Assembly: GCF_027497355.1 (NCBI RefSeq)
Contig: NZ_CP114909.1
Span: forward strand, 124,001-188,000
DNA length: 64,000 nt
Source of the DNA: Micromonospora sp. WMMA1947
GTDB lineage: Bacteria > Actinomycetota > Actinomycetes > Mycobacteriales > Micromonosporaceae
Direction: 5' to 3'
Made by a program: the position numbers and the translations under genes
Notes under the pieces: model-generated
Database searches by the model: none
The model's input: only the letters and a program-made list of their open reading frames with translations
Told to the model about the DNA's origin: nothing
Shown: positions 52,065 to 61,674 of the stretch, one piece after another
Position numbering within the stretch: position 1 is the first letter of the stretch
Layout of the letters: each line of letters starts with the position of its first letter

Positions 52065-53651
52065 GTGTCCTCCGGCTTCGCTGACCTGACCGTCCAGGCG
52101 CACCAACTGGTGTCCGAAGGCGACCTCACCGGCGCGGAGCGGCTGCTCGCCGACGCGCTCAGCGACGCCGATCCCCGCCCCGGCAACGCCTCCCCCGAGC
52201 TGGCCGAGGCGGCCGGCCTCCAGGCCCGGGTGCTGGTCGCGCTGGGCGAGCCGCACTCCGCCCGCGGCTGGGCCGCGTTCGCGTACGCGGCGGCCACCCG
52301 GCTGTTCGGCCGCTCCGACGAGCGCACCGTCACCGCCGCCGCGACGCTCGCCGCGGTGCTGCACCGGGTCGGCAGCGACGCCCGGGCCGCCCGGCTCTAC
52401 TCCGACGTGATCATCGAGCTGACCGCCCGCGACGGCCCGGAGTCGCAGCGGGTGCTGGCCGCGCACGCCGACCTGGCCACCGTGGAGTACGCGCGCGGCC
52501 AGTGCGAGGTGGCCCGCGACCGGTTGCAGGACGCCTGGGAGCTGCACCGGGAGGTCTACGGCGACGGCCACCCCAGCGGCATCAAGATGCTGGCGAAGCT
52601 CGGCGCGATGGAACGCGACTGCGGCCGGTACGCCGACTCGCACGAGCACCTGACGCTCGCCGAGGAGCTGTGCCGCCTGCACCTGGACTCCGACGACCCG
52701 CTCGCCGCCCAGGTGGCAGGGCTGGCCCGGGCCGCCGCCGACCCGGACCACGTCTGCCCCGCGCCCGCCCCCGCTCCGGCGCCCGAGCCGCCGCCCGCCC
52801 GGACCACGCCGGTGGTGCCCGCCGCCCGGGTGCCACCGCCCACCGAGGGCCCGCACGACCTGCCGCCGTACTCGCCGCCCGCGCTCGACGAGCCGGTCGA
52901 GACGCCGCTCTACCACCCGCCCGGCCGGGCCGCCGAGACCGCGCACGTCCCGACACCGCGGACCGCGCCGGAGGCCGACGGGTTCGACGACTACCCGTGG
53001 CCGCCCGACGAGCCGGCCGAGCAGCCGTGGCGCCCGGGCGCCGACCCGCTGCCGCCCACAGTGGTCGGGCTGGCCGACGACGAGCCCGACGGCGTACGCC
53101 GGGTGCCGCCGCCCGCGCCCGAGGCGCCGTCGCGCTACCTGCCGGTGCACGTCCCACGGCCACCGGCGGTCGAGCGGCGCGCCCGGCCCTGGCTGCCGCT
53201 CGTGGTGCTCGGCGTGGCGGTGGCGCTGCTGCTCGGCACCATCGCGGTGATCGCCGGGGTGTCCCGGGTGGACGACGGCCGGGACACGCCGCCGCCGGCC
53301 ACCAGCGCGCCGGCCGGCAGCGCGCCGCCGCCGACCTCCGCCGGTCCCGCGCCGTCCACCGCGCCCGCCGCCGCCAAGCCCGGCACGCCGCCGGGGAGGT
53401 TCACGCTCACCGACCGGCGCGACAGCATCGTGCTGAGCTGGACGTACCCGGCCGGCGCGGAAGGGCCGGTGGTGGTCGCCGGGGGCCGGGCCGGGCAGCC
53501 GCAGGGCACGTTCGCGACGCTGCCCGCCGGCTCGGTCGACTACATCGCCTACGGGCTCGACCGCACCACCGACTACTGCTTCACGGTGGCGCTCGTGTGG
53601 TCCACCGACACCGTCGCCCGCACCGGGCCGGTCTGCACGAAACGCCGCTGA
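52065..53651 (+). CDS. TPR protein with Pro-rich linker, one membrane helix and FN3-like exterior domain
   Basis: This is a 528-residue protein. Residues 1-225 form TPR-like repeats (RLYSDVIIELTARDGPESQR; RLQDAWELHREVYGDGHPSG; ESHLTL-type helices), 230-375 is Pro/Ala/Glu-rich, a membrane helix lies at about 381-405 (LPLVVLGVAVALLLGTIAVI), and after a second Pro/Thr linker the last ~90 residues resemble a fibronectin III fold (FTLTDRRDSIVLSWTYPAGA, and a YCFTVALVWS strand). An inside TPR scaffold linked to an outside adhesion domain is suggested. The start is GTG 52065. Function unknown. Confidence 0.7.
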   Translation: MSSGFADLTVQAHQLVSEGDLTGAERLLADALSDADPRPGNASPELAEAAGLQARVLVALGEPHSARGWAAFAYAAATRLFGRSDERTVTAAATLAAVLHRVGSDARAARLYSDVIIELTARDGPESQRVLAAHADLATVEYARGQCEVARDRLQDAWELHREVYGDGHPSGIKMLAKLGAMERDCGRYADSHEHLTLAEELCRLHLDSDDPLAAQVAGLARAAADPDHVCPAPAPAPAPEPPPARTTPVVPAARVPPPTEGPHDLPPYSPPALDEPVETPLYHPPGRAAETAHVPTPRTAPEADGFDDYPWPPDEPAEQPWRPGADPLPPTVVGLADDEPDGVRRVPPPAPEAPSRYLPVHVPRPPAVERRARPWLPLVVLGVAVALLLGTIAVIAGVSRVDDGRDTPPPATSAPAGSAPPPTSAGPAPSTAPAAAKPGTPPGRFTLTDRRDSIVLSWTYPAGAEGPVVVAGGRAGQPQGTFATLPAGSVDYIAYGLDRTTDYCFTVALVWSTDTVARTGPVCTKRR

Positions 53652-53655
53652 CCGT

Positions 53656-55055
53656 TCAGTCCGCGTCCGGCTCGGTCAGCGCGGGCAGCCGTACCGTCGC
53701 GCGCAGCCCCGGCGCGACGGCGCCGGGCGTCGCGTCGGCCAGCTCCACCGTGCCACCGGCCCGGCGCACCAGCTCGCGCACGATGGCCAGGCCCAGGCCG
53801 GCGCCGCCCGCGTCGCGGGCCCGCGCGTCGTCGAGCCGGGTGAACCGGGCGAACACCCGCTCCCGGTCCGCCGCCGGGATGCCGGGCCCGTCGTCGGTCA
53901 CCGTGATCAGGTGGTACGCCCCGTCCGGCCCGCTCACTGTCAGTTCCACGGTCGAGGAGGCGTGCCGCAGCGCGTTGTCCACCAGGTTCACCAGCACCCG
54001 GCGCAGCTCCCCCGCGTCCCCCTCGACCCAGCGCGGCACGTCCGGCGGCGTCAGCCGCACCGGCGGCGACGGGTAGCGGGCGGCCACGCCACGCAGCAAC
54101 TCACCCAGCTCGACCGGGCCGACCGGGGACGACCTGCCGTCCTGCTCGTCGAGGCGGGCCAGCAACAGCAGGTCGTCCACCAGGCGGCTCAGCCGCTCGG
54201 TGTCGGCGAGCAGGTCGTCCGCGACCGCCGGCCAGTCCGTGTCGTCGCCGAGGCGACGCGCCACCTCCAGCTCGGTACGCATGTTCGTCAGCGGGCTGCG
54301 CAGCTCGTGCGCGGCGTCGGCGACGAACGCCCGCTGCCGGTCCCGGGACGCGGCCAGCCGGTCCAGCATGTCGTTGAGCGTGACCGCGAGCCGGTGGATC
54401 TCGTCCTGCCCGGCCGGTACGGGCAGCCGCTCCGCCCCGGCCCGGCCGGTGATCTCGGCGGCGCCGCTGCGCAGCTGCTCGACCGGCCGCAACGTCGCGC
54501 CCACCACCCGCCAGGCCACCAGCCCGAGCCCCGCGACGAGCAGCGGGAAGCCGACGAGCAGCAGGTTGCGGACCACGCGCAGGCTGTGCCGCACGTCGGT
54601 GAGCGACTTGGCGACCAGCACCGTACGCGGCTCCTGCGGCGTGCCGGCCGGCACCGTGACCACCCGGACCGGGCCGGGCATCCCGGCGCGCCGGCCGTCC
54701 ACCACCAGCCGCTGCCGCTGCCCGGGGCGCAGCTCGTCCGGGCCGAGCATCGGCACGAGGCGGTCCGCGTCGATCGAGGCGGCCCGGATCCGGCCCTGCG
54801 CGTCGACCACCTGCACCCGCAGCTGCCCGCCGGCCACCGGCAGCGGGTCCGGCAGCGCGTCCTCGGCGGTCAGCAGCGCTACCGCGTCGGCGGTACGCAG
54901 CGCCTCCTCGTCGACCGAGCGCTGCAGCGTCCAGCCCAGCGCGCCGACCAGCAGCGTCCCGCCGAACGCGAACCCGACCGCCAAGCCCAGCACGCCGAGC
55001 GCGAGCAGCCGGGCGCGCAGGCCCAGGCGCGGCAGCGGGCCCCGGATCCACCGGC

Positions 55056-55059
<4 letters not shown>
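53656..55059 (-). CDS. OmpR-type sensor histidine kinase with HAMP domain
   Basis: This is a 467-residue kinase: first membrane helix near 15-40, extracellular region, second helix near 165-185, HAMP (RPVEQLRSGAAEITGRAG), HisKA with AFVADAAHELRSPLTNMRTE, and HATPase_c with LVNLVDNALRHAS, VTDDGPGIPAADRERVFARF and GGAGLGLAIVRELV. It overlaps the response regulator stop by four bases (ATGA). Probably senses envelope stress, given the lipoprotein-carrier-like gene next door. Confidence 0.88.
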
Positions 55060-55712
<653 letters not shown>

Positions 55713-55807
55713 CGGTCCAGGGTGCCACCATGGGGTCACCCGTAGGGGATCTCCTCAGCGTGGTCACAGCGACGATCGCGCAGCATGGTGGGCAGGAGGT
55801 GCACACT

Positions 55808-56917
55808 ATGTCCGTGATGAAGAACCGCGCCGTGCTGCGCTGGCTGGTCCCGGTGACCGCGGGGGTCGCCGTGATCGGCGGTGGCGCCGCCGTCGGCACG
55901 TTCGCCGCCGGCGCCGACCCGGCGCTGCCGCCGCGCAGCGCCGCCCAGCTCCTGGAAGACCTGCGCACGTCCCGCCTGGACGGGCTCTCCGGCACCGTGG
56001 TGCAGCGCGCCGACCTCGGCCTGCCGCCGATCGCCGCGCTCGCCGGCCAGGCCACCGGCAACGACCTGGCCGGCCTGGTCTCCGGTACGCACACGCTGCG
56101 CGTCTGGTACGGCGGCGAGGACCGGCAGCGGCTCGCGCTGGTCGACACGCTCGGCGAGCAGGACATCCTGCGCAACGGCCGGGACGTCTGGACCTGGAAC
56201 AGCCGGGAGAACACCGCCACGCACCGGGTGCTGCCGGCCGACGCGCCGGACCGGGCCACCGTGCCGGCCACCCCGGCCGACGCGGCGGACCGGGCGCTGG
56301 AGGCGATCGACCCGACCACGGCGGTCACCGTCGGCCGGACCGCGACGGTGGCCGGGCGCAGCGCGTACGAGCTGGTGCTCACGCCGCGCGACAAGGCGTC
56401 CCTGGTCCACCAGGTGCGGATCGCGCTGGACGCGAAGGAGCACGTGCCGCTACGCCTGCAGGTGCTCGCCGACGGCCAGGACGAGCCGGCCTTCCAGGTG
56501 GCGTTCACCCAGGTCGACTTCCGCACGCCGGAGGCCGACCAGTTCCGGTTCAACCCGCCGCCCGGCGTGAAGGTCACCGAGGCGACCGAGGGCGAGCGGC
56601 CCGGACCGGCCGGGAAGCGGTTCGACCGGAAGGACGCCGAGAAGCCGGACGTGCGTACCGTCGGCACCGGCTGGACCACGGTGGTGGTCGCCAAGATCGA
56701 CGGCGCGGCGACCGGCGGCGGCGCGAAGCCCGGCGCGGACGCGCCGGATGCCCAGATGCTGGCCGGCGTGCTCGGTGACCTGCCGAAGGTCAGCGGTGAC
56801 TGGGGCAGCGGCCGGCTGCTCAGCGGCAAGCTGTTCAGCGTGCTGCTGACCGACGACGGCCGGGTGATCGCCGGTCTGGTCACGCCGGAGCGGCTCTACG
56901 AGGCGGCCAAGGGCTGA
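55808..56917 (+). CDS. Membrane-anchored LolA-like (lipoprotein carrier fold) protein
   Basis: This is a 369-residue exported protein. An N-terminal uncleaved or signal helix (RAVLRWLVPVTAGVAVIGGG) precedes a LolA/LppX-like fold: AQLLEDLRTSRLDGLSGTVV, LRVWYGGEDRQRLALVDTLG, DVWTWNSRENTATHRVLP, and TVAGRSAYELVLTPRDKASL. Actinobacterial members bind lipids or act in sigma-factor control. ATG 55808 has AGGAGGTG seven bases upstream. Divergent from the two-component system. A hairpin terminator follows. Confidence 0.8.
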   Translation: MSVMKNRAVLRWLVPVTAGVAVIGGGAAVGTFAAGADPALPPRSAAQLLEDLRTSRLDGLSGTVVQRADLGLPPIAALAGQATGNDLAGLVSGTHTLRVWYGGEDRQRLALVDTLGEQDILRNGRDVWTWNSRENTATHRVLPADAPDRATVPATPADAADRALEAIDPTTAVTVGRTATVAGRSAYELVLTPRDKASLVHQVRIALDAKEHVPLRLQVLADGQDEPAFQVAFTQVDFRTPEADQFRFNPPPGVKVTEATEGERPGPAGKRFDRKDAEKPDVRTVGTGWTTVVVAKIDGAATGGGAKPGADAPDAQMLAGVLGDLPKVSGDWGSGRLLSGKLFSVLLTDDGRVIAGLVTPERLYEAAKG

Positions 56918-56930
56918 GAACTGCCGTGCC

Positions 56931-56964
56931 CGGGGCTCGGTCGGCTGACGCCGGCCGGGCCCCG
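56931..56964 (+). terminator. Hairpin terminator after the LolA-like gene
   Basis: A 15-bp stem (56931-56945 with 56950-56964, two G-U pairs in RNA) and a four-base loop, 13 bases after the stop. Confidence 0.7.
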
Positions 56965-56978
56965 AGTCGTGTCCGGGC

Positions 56979-57008
56979 TTGGTCGGGTGGCGGCCGACGC
57001 GCTATCTT
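56979..57008 (+). promoter_or_regulatory. Likely helR promoter
   Basis: TTGGTC at 56979-56984 and TATCTT at 57003-57008 with an 18-base spacer, at the edge of an unusually AT-rich stretch. Transcription would start near 57015, giving a leader of about 70 bases. Confidence 0.45.
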
Positions 57009-57028
57009 TCTCAGTTCAGGCACAAAAA

Positions 57029-57054
57029 AGGAATGGCTTCTGAATGCCATTCCT
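57029..57054 (+). promoter_or_regulatory. Hairpin in the helR leader
   Basis: AGGAATGGC (57029-57037) pairs perfectly with GCCATTCCT (57046-57054), with an eight-base loop. It lies in the predicted untranslated leader, 19 bases before the GAGGAG ribosome site, so it could act as an attenuator or a protein-binding site. Confidence 0.5.
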
Positions 57055-57083
57055 GCGGCAATTTTAGTCAATGAGGAGCCGGA

Positions 57084-59378
57084 TTGTCAACGCACTCCGA
57101 CGTGTCGGCTGACCTGCGCCAGGACGACGAGATCGGCCGGGAGCAGGAATACGTCTCCATGCTGTACGACCGGCTGGACGGCATGCGGGAACAGGCCGCC
57201 CGGCGGCTCGACGAGGAGTTGCGCCACACCGGCGGCACACAGCAGGCCCGGTCGCAGCGCGACTCGACAGTGGCGATGTACGCCGACCAGGTCGAGCAGT
57301 TCTCCGCGGTGGAGAGCGGCCTGTGCTTCGGCCGCCTCGACGGCGACGACGGCGCGGTCCGCTATATCGGCCGGATCGGGATCTTCGACTCCTCCGGGGA
57401 CTACGACCCGCTGCTGATGGACTGGCGCGCCCCTGCCGCCCGCCCGTTCTACCTGGCCACCGCCGCGAACCCGCAGGGCGTACGCCGCCGGCGCCACCTG
57501 CGCACCCGCGACCGGAAGGTGACCGGGCTCAACGACGAGGTGCTGGACATCGCCGCCGCCTCCCCCACCGCGCACGAGGAGCTGACCGGCGAGGCGTCGC
57601 TGCTCGCCGCGCTCAACGCCGGGCGCACCGGCCGGATGCGCGACATCGTCGAGACCATCCAGGCCGAGCAGGACCGGATCATCCGCGCCGACCTGCCCGG
57701 TGTGATGGTGGTGCAGGGCGGGCCGGGGACCGGCAAGACGGCGGTGGCGCTGCACCGGGCCGCGTACCTGCTCTACACCCACCGCCAGCAGCTCTCCACC
57801 CGGGGCGTGCTGCTGGTCGGCCCGAACGCCACGTTCCTGCGCTACATCTCCCAGGTGCTGCCCACGCTGGCCGAGACCGGTGTGCTGCTGCGTACCCAGG
57901 CCGACCTGTTCCCCGGCGTACACGCCCGCCGCGCGGAGCCGGCCACCACCGCGGCGCTCAAGGGCCGCGCGGTGCTGGCCGACGTGCTCGCCGCGGCGGT
58001 CCGTGACCGGCAGTGGGTGCCCGACGAGCCGGTCACCATCGAGCTGCCGCAACGGGAGGTGCTGACGCTCGACCCGGAGACCGTGCGGCAGGCCCGCGAC
58101 CGGGTACGCCGCACCGGCCGCCCGCACAACCTGGCCCGCGCCCTGTTCGACGTGGAGATCGTGCACGCGCTCGCCGACCAGGTGGCCGAACGGATCGGCG
58201 CCGACCCGCTGGGCGGGGAGAACCTGCTCTCCGAGGCCGACCGCGCGGAGATCCGCCGCGAGCTGCGCGAGGAGCCGGAGATCCGGGCCGCGCTGGACGA
58301 GCTGTGGCCGGTGCTCACCCCGCAACGCCTGCTCGCCGACCTGTACGCCTCGCCGGAGCGGATCGCCACCGCCGCGCCGATGCTCACCGACGCCGAGCGG
58401 GCCGCGCTGCACCGCGAGCCGGGCGGCTGGACGCCCGCCGACGTGCCGCTGCTGGACGAGGCCGCCGAGCTGCTCGGCGAGGACGAGCGCGCCGCCGTGG
58501 CGCGCCGGGAGCGGATCCGGGCGCTGGAACGCGAGTACGCCGAGGGCGTGCTGGAGATCTGGCGTGGCTCCCGCTCCATCGACGTGGAGGACGAGGCAGA
58601 CGGCGGTGAGATCCTGGGCGTCACCGACCTGATCGACGCCGACCGGCTCTCCGAGCGGCAGGAGGAGTCCGACCGGCTCACCACCGCCCAGCGCGCCGCC
58701 GCCGACCGGACCTGGGCGTTCGGGCACGTGATCGTGGACGAGGCGCAGGAGCTGTCGCCGATGGCGTGGCGGCTGCTGATGCGCCGCTGCCCGAGCCGGT
58801 CGATGACGATCGTCGGCGACGTGGCGCAGACCGGCGCGCTCGCGGGCACGCCGTCGTGGGGCGAGGCCCTGGCGCCGTACGTGGCGGACCGGTGGCGGCT
58901 GGAGGAGCTGACGGTCAGCTACCGCACCCCGGCCGAGATCATGGCGGTCGCCGCCGACGTGCTCGCCGAGATCGACCCGGCGCTGCGGCCACCCCGCTCG
59001 GTACGCGCCACCGGCGTACCGCCGTGGGACCGGACCGTACCGGCGGACCGCCTGGTGGCCGAGCTGGTCGACGCGACCGCCCGGGAGGCCGCATCGCTCG
59101 GCGACGGGCGGCTCGGCGTGCTGGTGCCGACCGGCCGGGTGGCCGAGCTGGGTGGTGCGGTGGTGGCGGCGCTGCCGGAGGCGACCGTGGGCGAGCAGCC
59201 GGAGCTGGCGAACCGGGTGGTGGTGCTGACCACCGAGCAGGCGAAGGGCCTGGAGTTCGACTCGGTGCTGGTGGTCGACCCGGCCCGCATCGTCTCCGAG
59301 TCCCCGAGGGGCCACAGCGACCTCTACGTGGCCCTGACGAGAGCCACCCAGCGCCTGGGCATCCTCCGCACTCCTTAG
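57084..59378 (+). CDS. helR: HelD/HelR-like RNA polymerase recycling ATPase
   Basis: This is a 764-residue UvrD-like helicase-family protein. An N-terminal coiled-coil arm (REQEYVSMLYDRLDGMREQA) is followed by an SF1 ATPase with Walker A GPGTGKTAVALHRAAYLLYT (from about 213), DEAQELSPMAWRLL (Walker B), GDVAQTGALAGTPSWGEALA and C-terminal TTEQAKGLEFDSVLVVDP. Actinobacterial HelD/HelR releases stalled RNA polymerase and, for HelR, displaces rifamycins. The start is TTG 57084: GAGGAG at 57073-57078 is five bases upstream and no in-frame ATG fits. The leader has a hairpin. Confidence 0.88.
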   Translation: MSTHSDVSADLRQDDEIGREQEYVSMLYDRLDGMREQAARRLDEELRHTGGTQQARSQRDSTVAMYADQVEQFSAVESGLCFGRLDGDDGAVRYIGRIGIFDSSGDYDPLLMDWRAPAARPFYLATAANPQGVRRRRHLRTRDRKVTGLNDEVLDIAAASPTAHEELTGEASLLAALNAGRTGRMRDIVETIQAEQDRIIRADLPGVMVVQGGPGTGKTAVALHRAAYLLYTHRQQLSTRGVLLVGPNATFLRYISQVLPTLAETGVLLRTQADLFPGVHARRAEPATTAALKGRAVLADVLAAAVRDRQWVPDEPVTIELPQREVLTLDPETVRQARDRVRRTGRPHNLARALFDVEIVHALADQVAERIGADPLGGENLLSEADRAEIRRELREEPEIRAALDELWPVLTPQRLLADLYASPERIATAAPMLTDAERAALHREPGGWTPADVPLLDEAAELLGEDERAAVARRERIRALEREYAEGVLEIWRGSRSIDVEDEADGGEILGVTDLIDADRLSERQEESDRLTTAQRAAADRTWAFGHVIVDEAQELSPMAWRLLMRRCPSRSMTIVGDVAQTGALAGTPSWGEALAPYVADRWRLEELTVSYRTPAEIMAVAADVLAEIDPALRPPRSVRATGVPPWDRTVPADRLVAELVDATAREAASLGDGRLGVLVPTGRVAELGGAVVAALPEATVGEQPELANRVVVLTTEQAKGLEFDSVLVVDPARIVSESPRGHSDLYVALTRATQRLGILRTP

Positions 59379-59405
59379 CCCCCCCCACCCACCGATCGAC
59401 GCAGA

Positions 59406-59433
59406 GAGGGGGCGGCATCGGTGCCGCCCCCTC
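59406..59433. terminator. Hairpin terminator between helR and the next convergent gene
   Basis: A perfect 12-bp stem (GAGGGGGCGGCA at 59406-59417, complement at 59422-59433) with a TCGG loop. Confidence 0.75.
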
Positions 59434-59449
59434 CGTCGTTCCGCCTCGG

Positions 59450-59881
59450 TCAGCCCGGGTTGGGGCGGTTGTTGGTGAAGTTGCCGACCTGGGCACCCGT
59501 GGATGAGTTGTCGCTCGTGGAGCCACCGGCCGGGGTGCTCAGGCCACCCGTACCGGCGTCACCGGTAGTCGTCGGCGCCACCTTGCCCGGGTGCTTCTCG
59601 GGCTGCCGGGCCAGCCGGCGCACACTCGCCGGACCCGCAGTACCACCGGTCGTGGTCACCGCGCCCTGGCCCCGGGTCGGTCCGCCGTCGCGCAGCACCG
59701 TCGGGTCGACGGGTACGTCCGCCGGGTCGTCCGGGTCGAGTTCCTGCCGCATCCGCTCGACGTCGGTCTGCGGCACCGTGACCTCGTCCAGCGCGCCCTC
59801 GCCGTACACGCCTCCGGCGACCCGCTGCTCTGCCCGCCGGGCGGCGTCCTGCCGCATGTCGTCCTCACGCACGTCAACCAC
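59450..59881 (-). CDS. Hypothetical hydrophilic protein
   Basis: The 143-residue product starts VVDVREDDMRQDAARRAEQR and becomes Gly/Thr/Pro-rich after residue 70, with no hydrophobic stretch and little predicted structure. A middle segment, EVTVPQTDVERMRQELDPDD, looks folded. No family is recognised. It probably is expressed, since codon bias is strong. It converges with helR. Confidence 0.55.
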   Translation of the reverse strand: MVDVREDDMRQDAARRAEQRVAGGVYGEGALDEVTVPQTDVERMRQELDPDDPADVPVDPTVLRDGGPTRGQGAVTTTGGTAGPASVRRLARQPEKHPGKVAPTTTGDAGTGGLSTPAGGSTSDNSSTGAQVGNFTNNRPNPG

Positions 59882-60145
59882 CTCGCAGCTCTCTCGGGGT
59901 ATCGGTATGGCGTGCCCGAGGGTGGGTGGCTGAAACCGGAACCGGCGGCGGGAGACCGGGTTGGCACCCGGATGTCCGGTTCCTGAGCGGGGCGGTCATT
60001 CGACGACGACCGGCGGTTACCTTGTCTCCGGCGAGGGGTAGACCCAGGGTGCCCCCGCCACCGAGCGCGAACCGCGCCGTGGCCGACCTGCGGTAGCGGG
60101 GCGAGGGTATGCAGGTACGACTCATCAAATCCTGAGGAGGACCAG

Positions 60146-60520
60146 ATGAGCACGCAGGCTGCATCCACCAGGCCGATGAACCGGCCGATGTCCGACGTCC
60201 AGAACCGGTCGAGCATGCAGGACACGTCGACCCGGCACATGCCGTCGATGCACGACGGCCACCGGGAGCAGATGCCGTCCCCGGGTACGGAGACGAAGCA
60301 GGCGTTCCTGACCACCGAGTTCTGGGTGTACGCCGCAGCTGTCGCACTCGTCGCGATCGCCGCGTTCTGGAAGGGCACCACCGCCAACGGCCTGAACATC
60401 AACAACCCGAACCAGGCCTGGTGGTACCTGACCGCGCTGACCGGCGCGTACCTGGTCAGCCGTGGCCTGTCGAAGGCGGGCAGCGCGCGCCGCTCCGGCA
60501 AGGAGCGCCGCGGACGTTGA
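60146..60520 (+). CDS. Small membrane protein with disordered N-terminus
   Basis: This 124-residue protein has a 50-residue Met/Ser/His-rich N-terminus (RPMSDVQNRSSMQDTSTRHM) followed by two membrane helices: VYAAAVALVAIAAFWKG (about 60-77) and AWWYLTALTGAYLVSRGLS (about 89-107), and a basic C-terminus. GAGGAGG is six bases upstream of ATG 60146. No function is known. It ends before a shared hairpin terminator. Confidence 0.7.
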   Translation: MSTQAASTRPMNRPMSDVQNRSSMQDTSTRHMPSMHDGHREQMPSPGTETKQAFLTTEFWVYAAAVALVAIAAFWKGTTANGLNINNPNQAWWYLTALTGAYLVSRGLSKAGSARRSGKERRGR

Positions 60521-60539
60521 TCCGACGCCGCGCGAACGG

Positions 60540-60571
60540 CGACGCCCCCGGGATCCGTCCCGGGGGCGTCG
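60540..60571. terminator. Hairpin terminator between two convergent genes
   Basis: A perfect 14-bp stem (60540-60553, CGACGCCCCCGGGA; complement at 60558-60571) with a TCCG loop, placed 20 bases after one gene and 11 bases before the other's stop. Confidence 0.8.
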
Positions 60572-60581
60572 TCGCGTGTGC

Positions 60582-61571
60582 TCACTCCTCGCCGAAGTCC
60601 CCGAAGTCGTCGCCGCCGCCGTCGAACGCGTCCTCGATCATCTCCCCGGCGATCATGCCGCCGGCGACACCCAGCGCGGCGCCCGCGACCATGCCGCCCA
60701 TGCCCGGGCCGCGCCGCCCGTGGCCGGCGTAGCCATGACCCGGGTAGCCGTGGCCGCCTCCGTGCGGCATGCCGAAGCCCTGGGCCCGCATGCTGCCGTA
60801 GCGGCCGGTGGTCTCCCGCAGCCAGCCGTCGACGACCTGCACCCAGTCGGTACGGGCCGCGTCGGTGTGCGGGACCGAGTAACGGCCGATGACGTCGTGC
60901 CCGGCGCTGAGGAAGCCGCCGCGCTTGTCGCACTCCAGGATCACCTCGACGCCCTGCTGGCTGGTCACGAACGTCAGCTCGACCTCGGTGACCGTCTGCG
61001 CGTACTGCGGCGCGGCGAAGAACTCGATCTCCTGGTAGAACGGCAGCGTCTGCGGCACGCCGTAGATGTGGCCCCGCTCCAGGTCGGCGTTCTTGAACCG
61101 GAAGCCGAGCGCCTGGAACGCCTCCAGGATCCGCTCGTGGATCGGCAGCGGATGCACAGACACCTGGTCCAGGTCAGACTTGTCGACCGCGCGGGCGACC
61201 GCCAGTTCGGTACGCAGACCCATGGTCATGCCGCGCAGGCGCTGGCCGTACACGTCGGTGATCGGGGTCTCCCACGGCACCGGCATCTGGAACGGGATCG
61301 ACAGCTGCTGCTTCGGCGCCAGTTCGAACGCGCCGCTGACGGGCAGCCGGTGGAACTCCATGACGCCCGCGTACTCGTGGTCGCCACCCTCGATCTCGAC
61401 GCGGGTGACCAGGCCGAGGTTGATCTGCTCGATCCGCGCCGGGCTGTCGCCGCCGACCAGGTTGACGTGACCGTCCAGAGTCAGGCCCGGCCGGGTGTTC
61501 GGGTTGGTGAGCACCGTGTCGACGCTCGGGCCACCCACGCCGAACGCGCTCAACATCTTCTTGAAGACCAT
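60582..61571 (-). CDS. Spo0M-like sporulation control protein (arrestin fold)
   Basis: This 329-residue protein has the Spo0M domain over residues 1-245 (MVFKKMLSAFGVGGPSVDTV; GLTLDGHVNLVGGDSPARIE; LAPKQQLSIPFQMPVPWETP) and a C-terminal tail rich in Gly and His (GMPHGGGHGYPGHGYAGHG) ending in acidic residues DGGGDDFGDFGEE. Spo0M proteins in Bacillus affect sporulation, and arrestin-like folds mediate protein contacts. The His-rich tail may bind metal. ATG 61571 is well placed. Confidence 0.87.
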   Translation of the reverse strand: MVFKKMLSAFGVGGPSVDTVLTNPNTRPGLTLDGHVNLVGGDSPARIEQINLGLVTRVEIEGGDHEYAGVMEFHRLPVSGAFELAPKQQLSIPFQMPVPWETPITDVYGQRLRGMTMGLRTELAVARAVDKSDLDQVSVHPLPIHERILEAFQALGFRFKNADLERGHIYGVPQTLPFYQEIEFFAAPQYAQTVTEVELTFVTSQQGVEVILECDKRGGFLSAGHDVIGRYSVPHTDAARTDWVQVVDGWLRETTGRYGSMRAQGFGMPHGGGHGYPGHGYAGHGRRGPGMGGMVAGAALGVAGGMIAGEMIEDAFDGGGDDFGDFGEE

Positions 61572-61674
61572 CGGTCACTCCCGCTGAACGGCACTCCGAC
61601 ATGGACCGTCGGACGCTTCGTCAGGGCACCCTAGACGGCAGGGCTGAGAACTGTCTGTGAGGCACGCCGTGGGC

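Noticed and set aside
57087..59315. 742-codon minus-strand frame opposite helR
   Set aside because: Antisense shadow of a high-GC gene; no domain.
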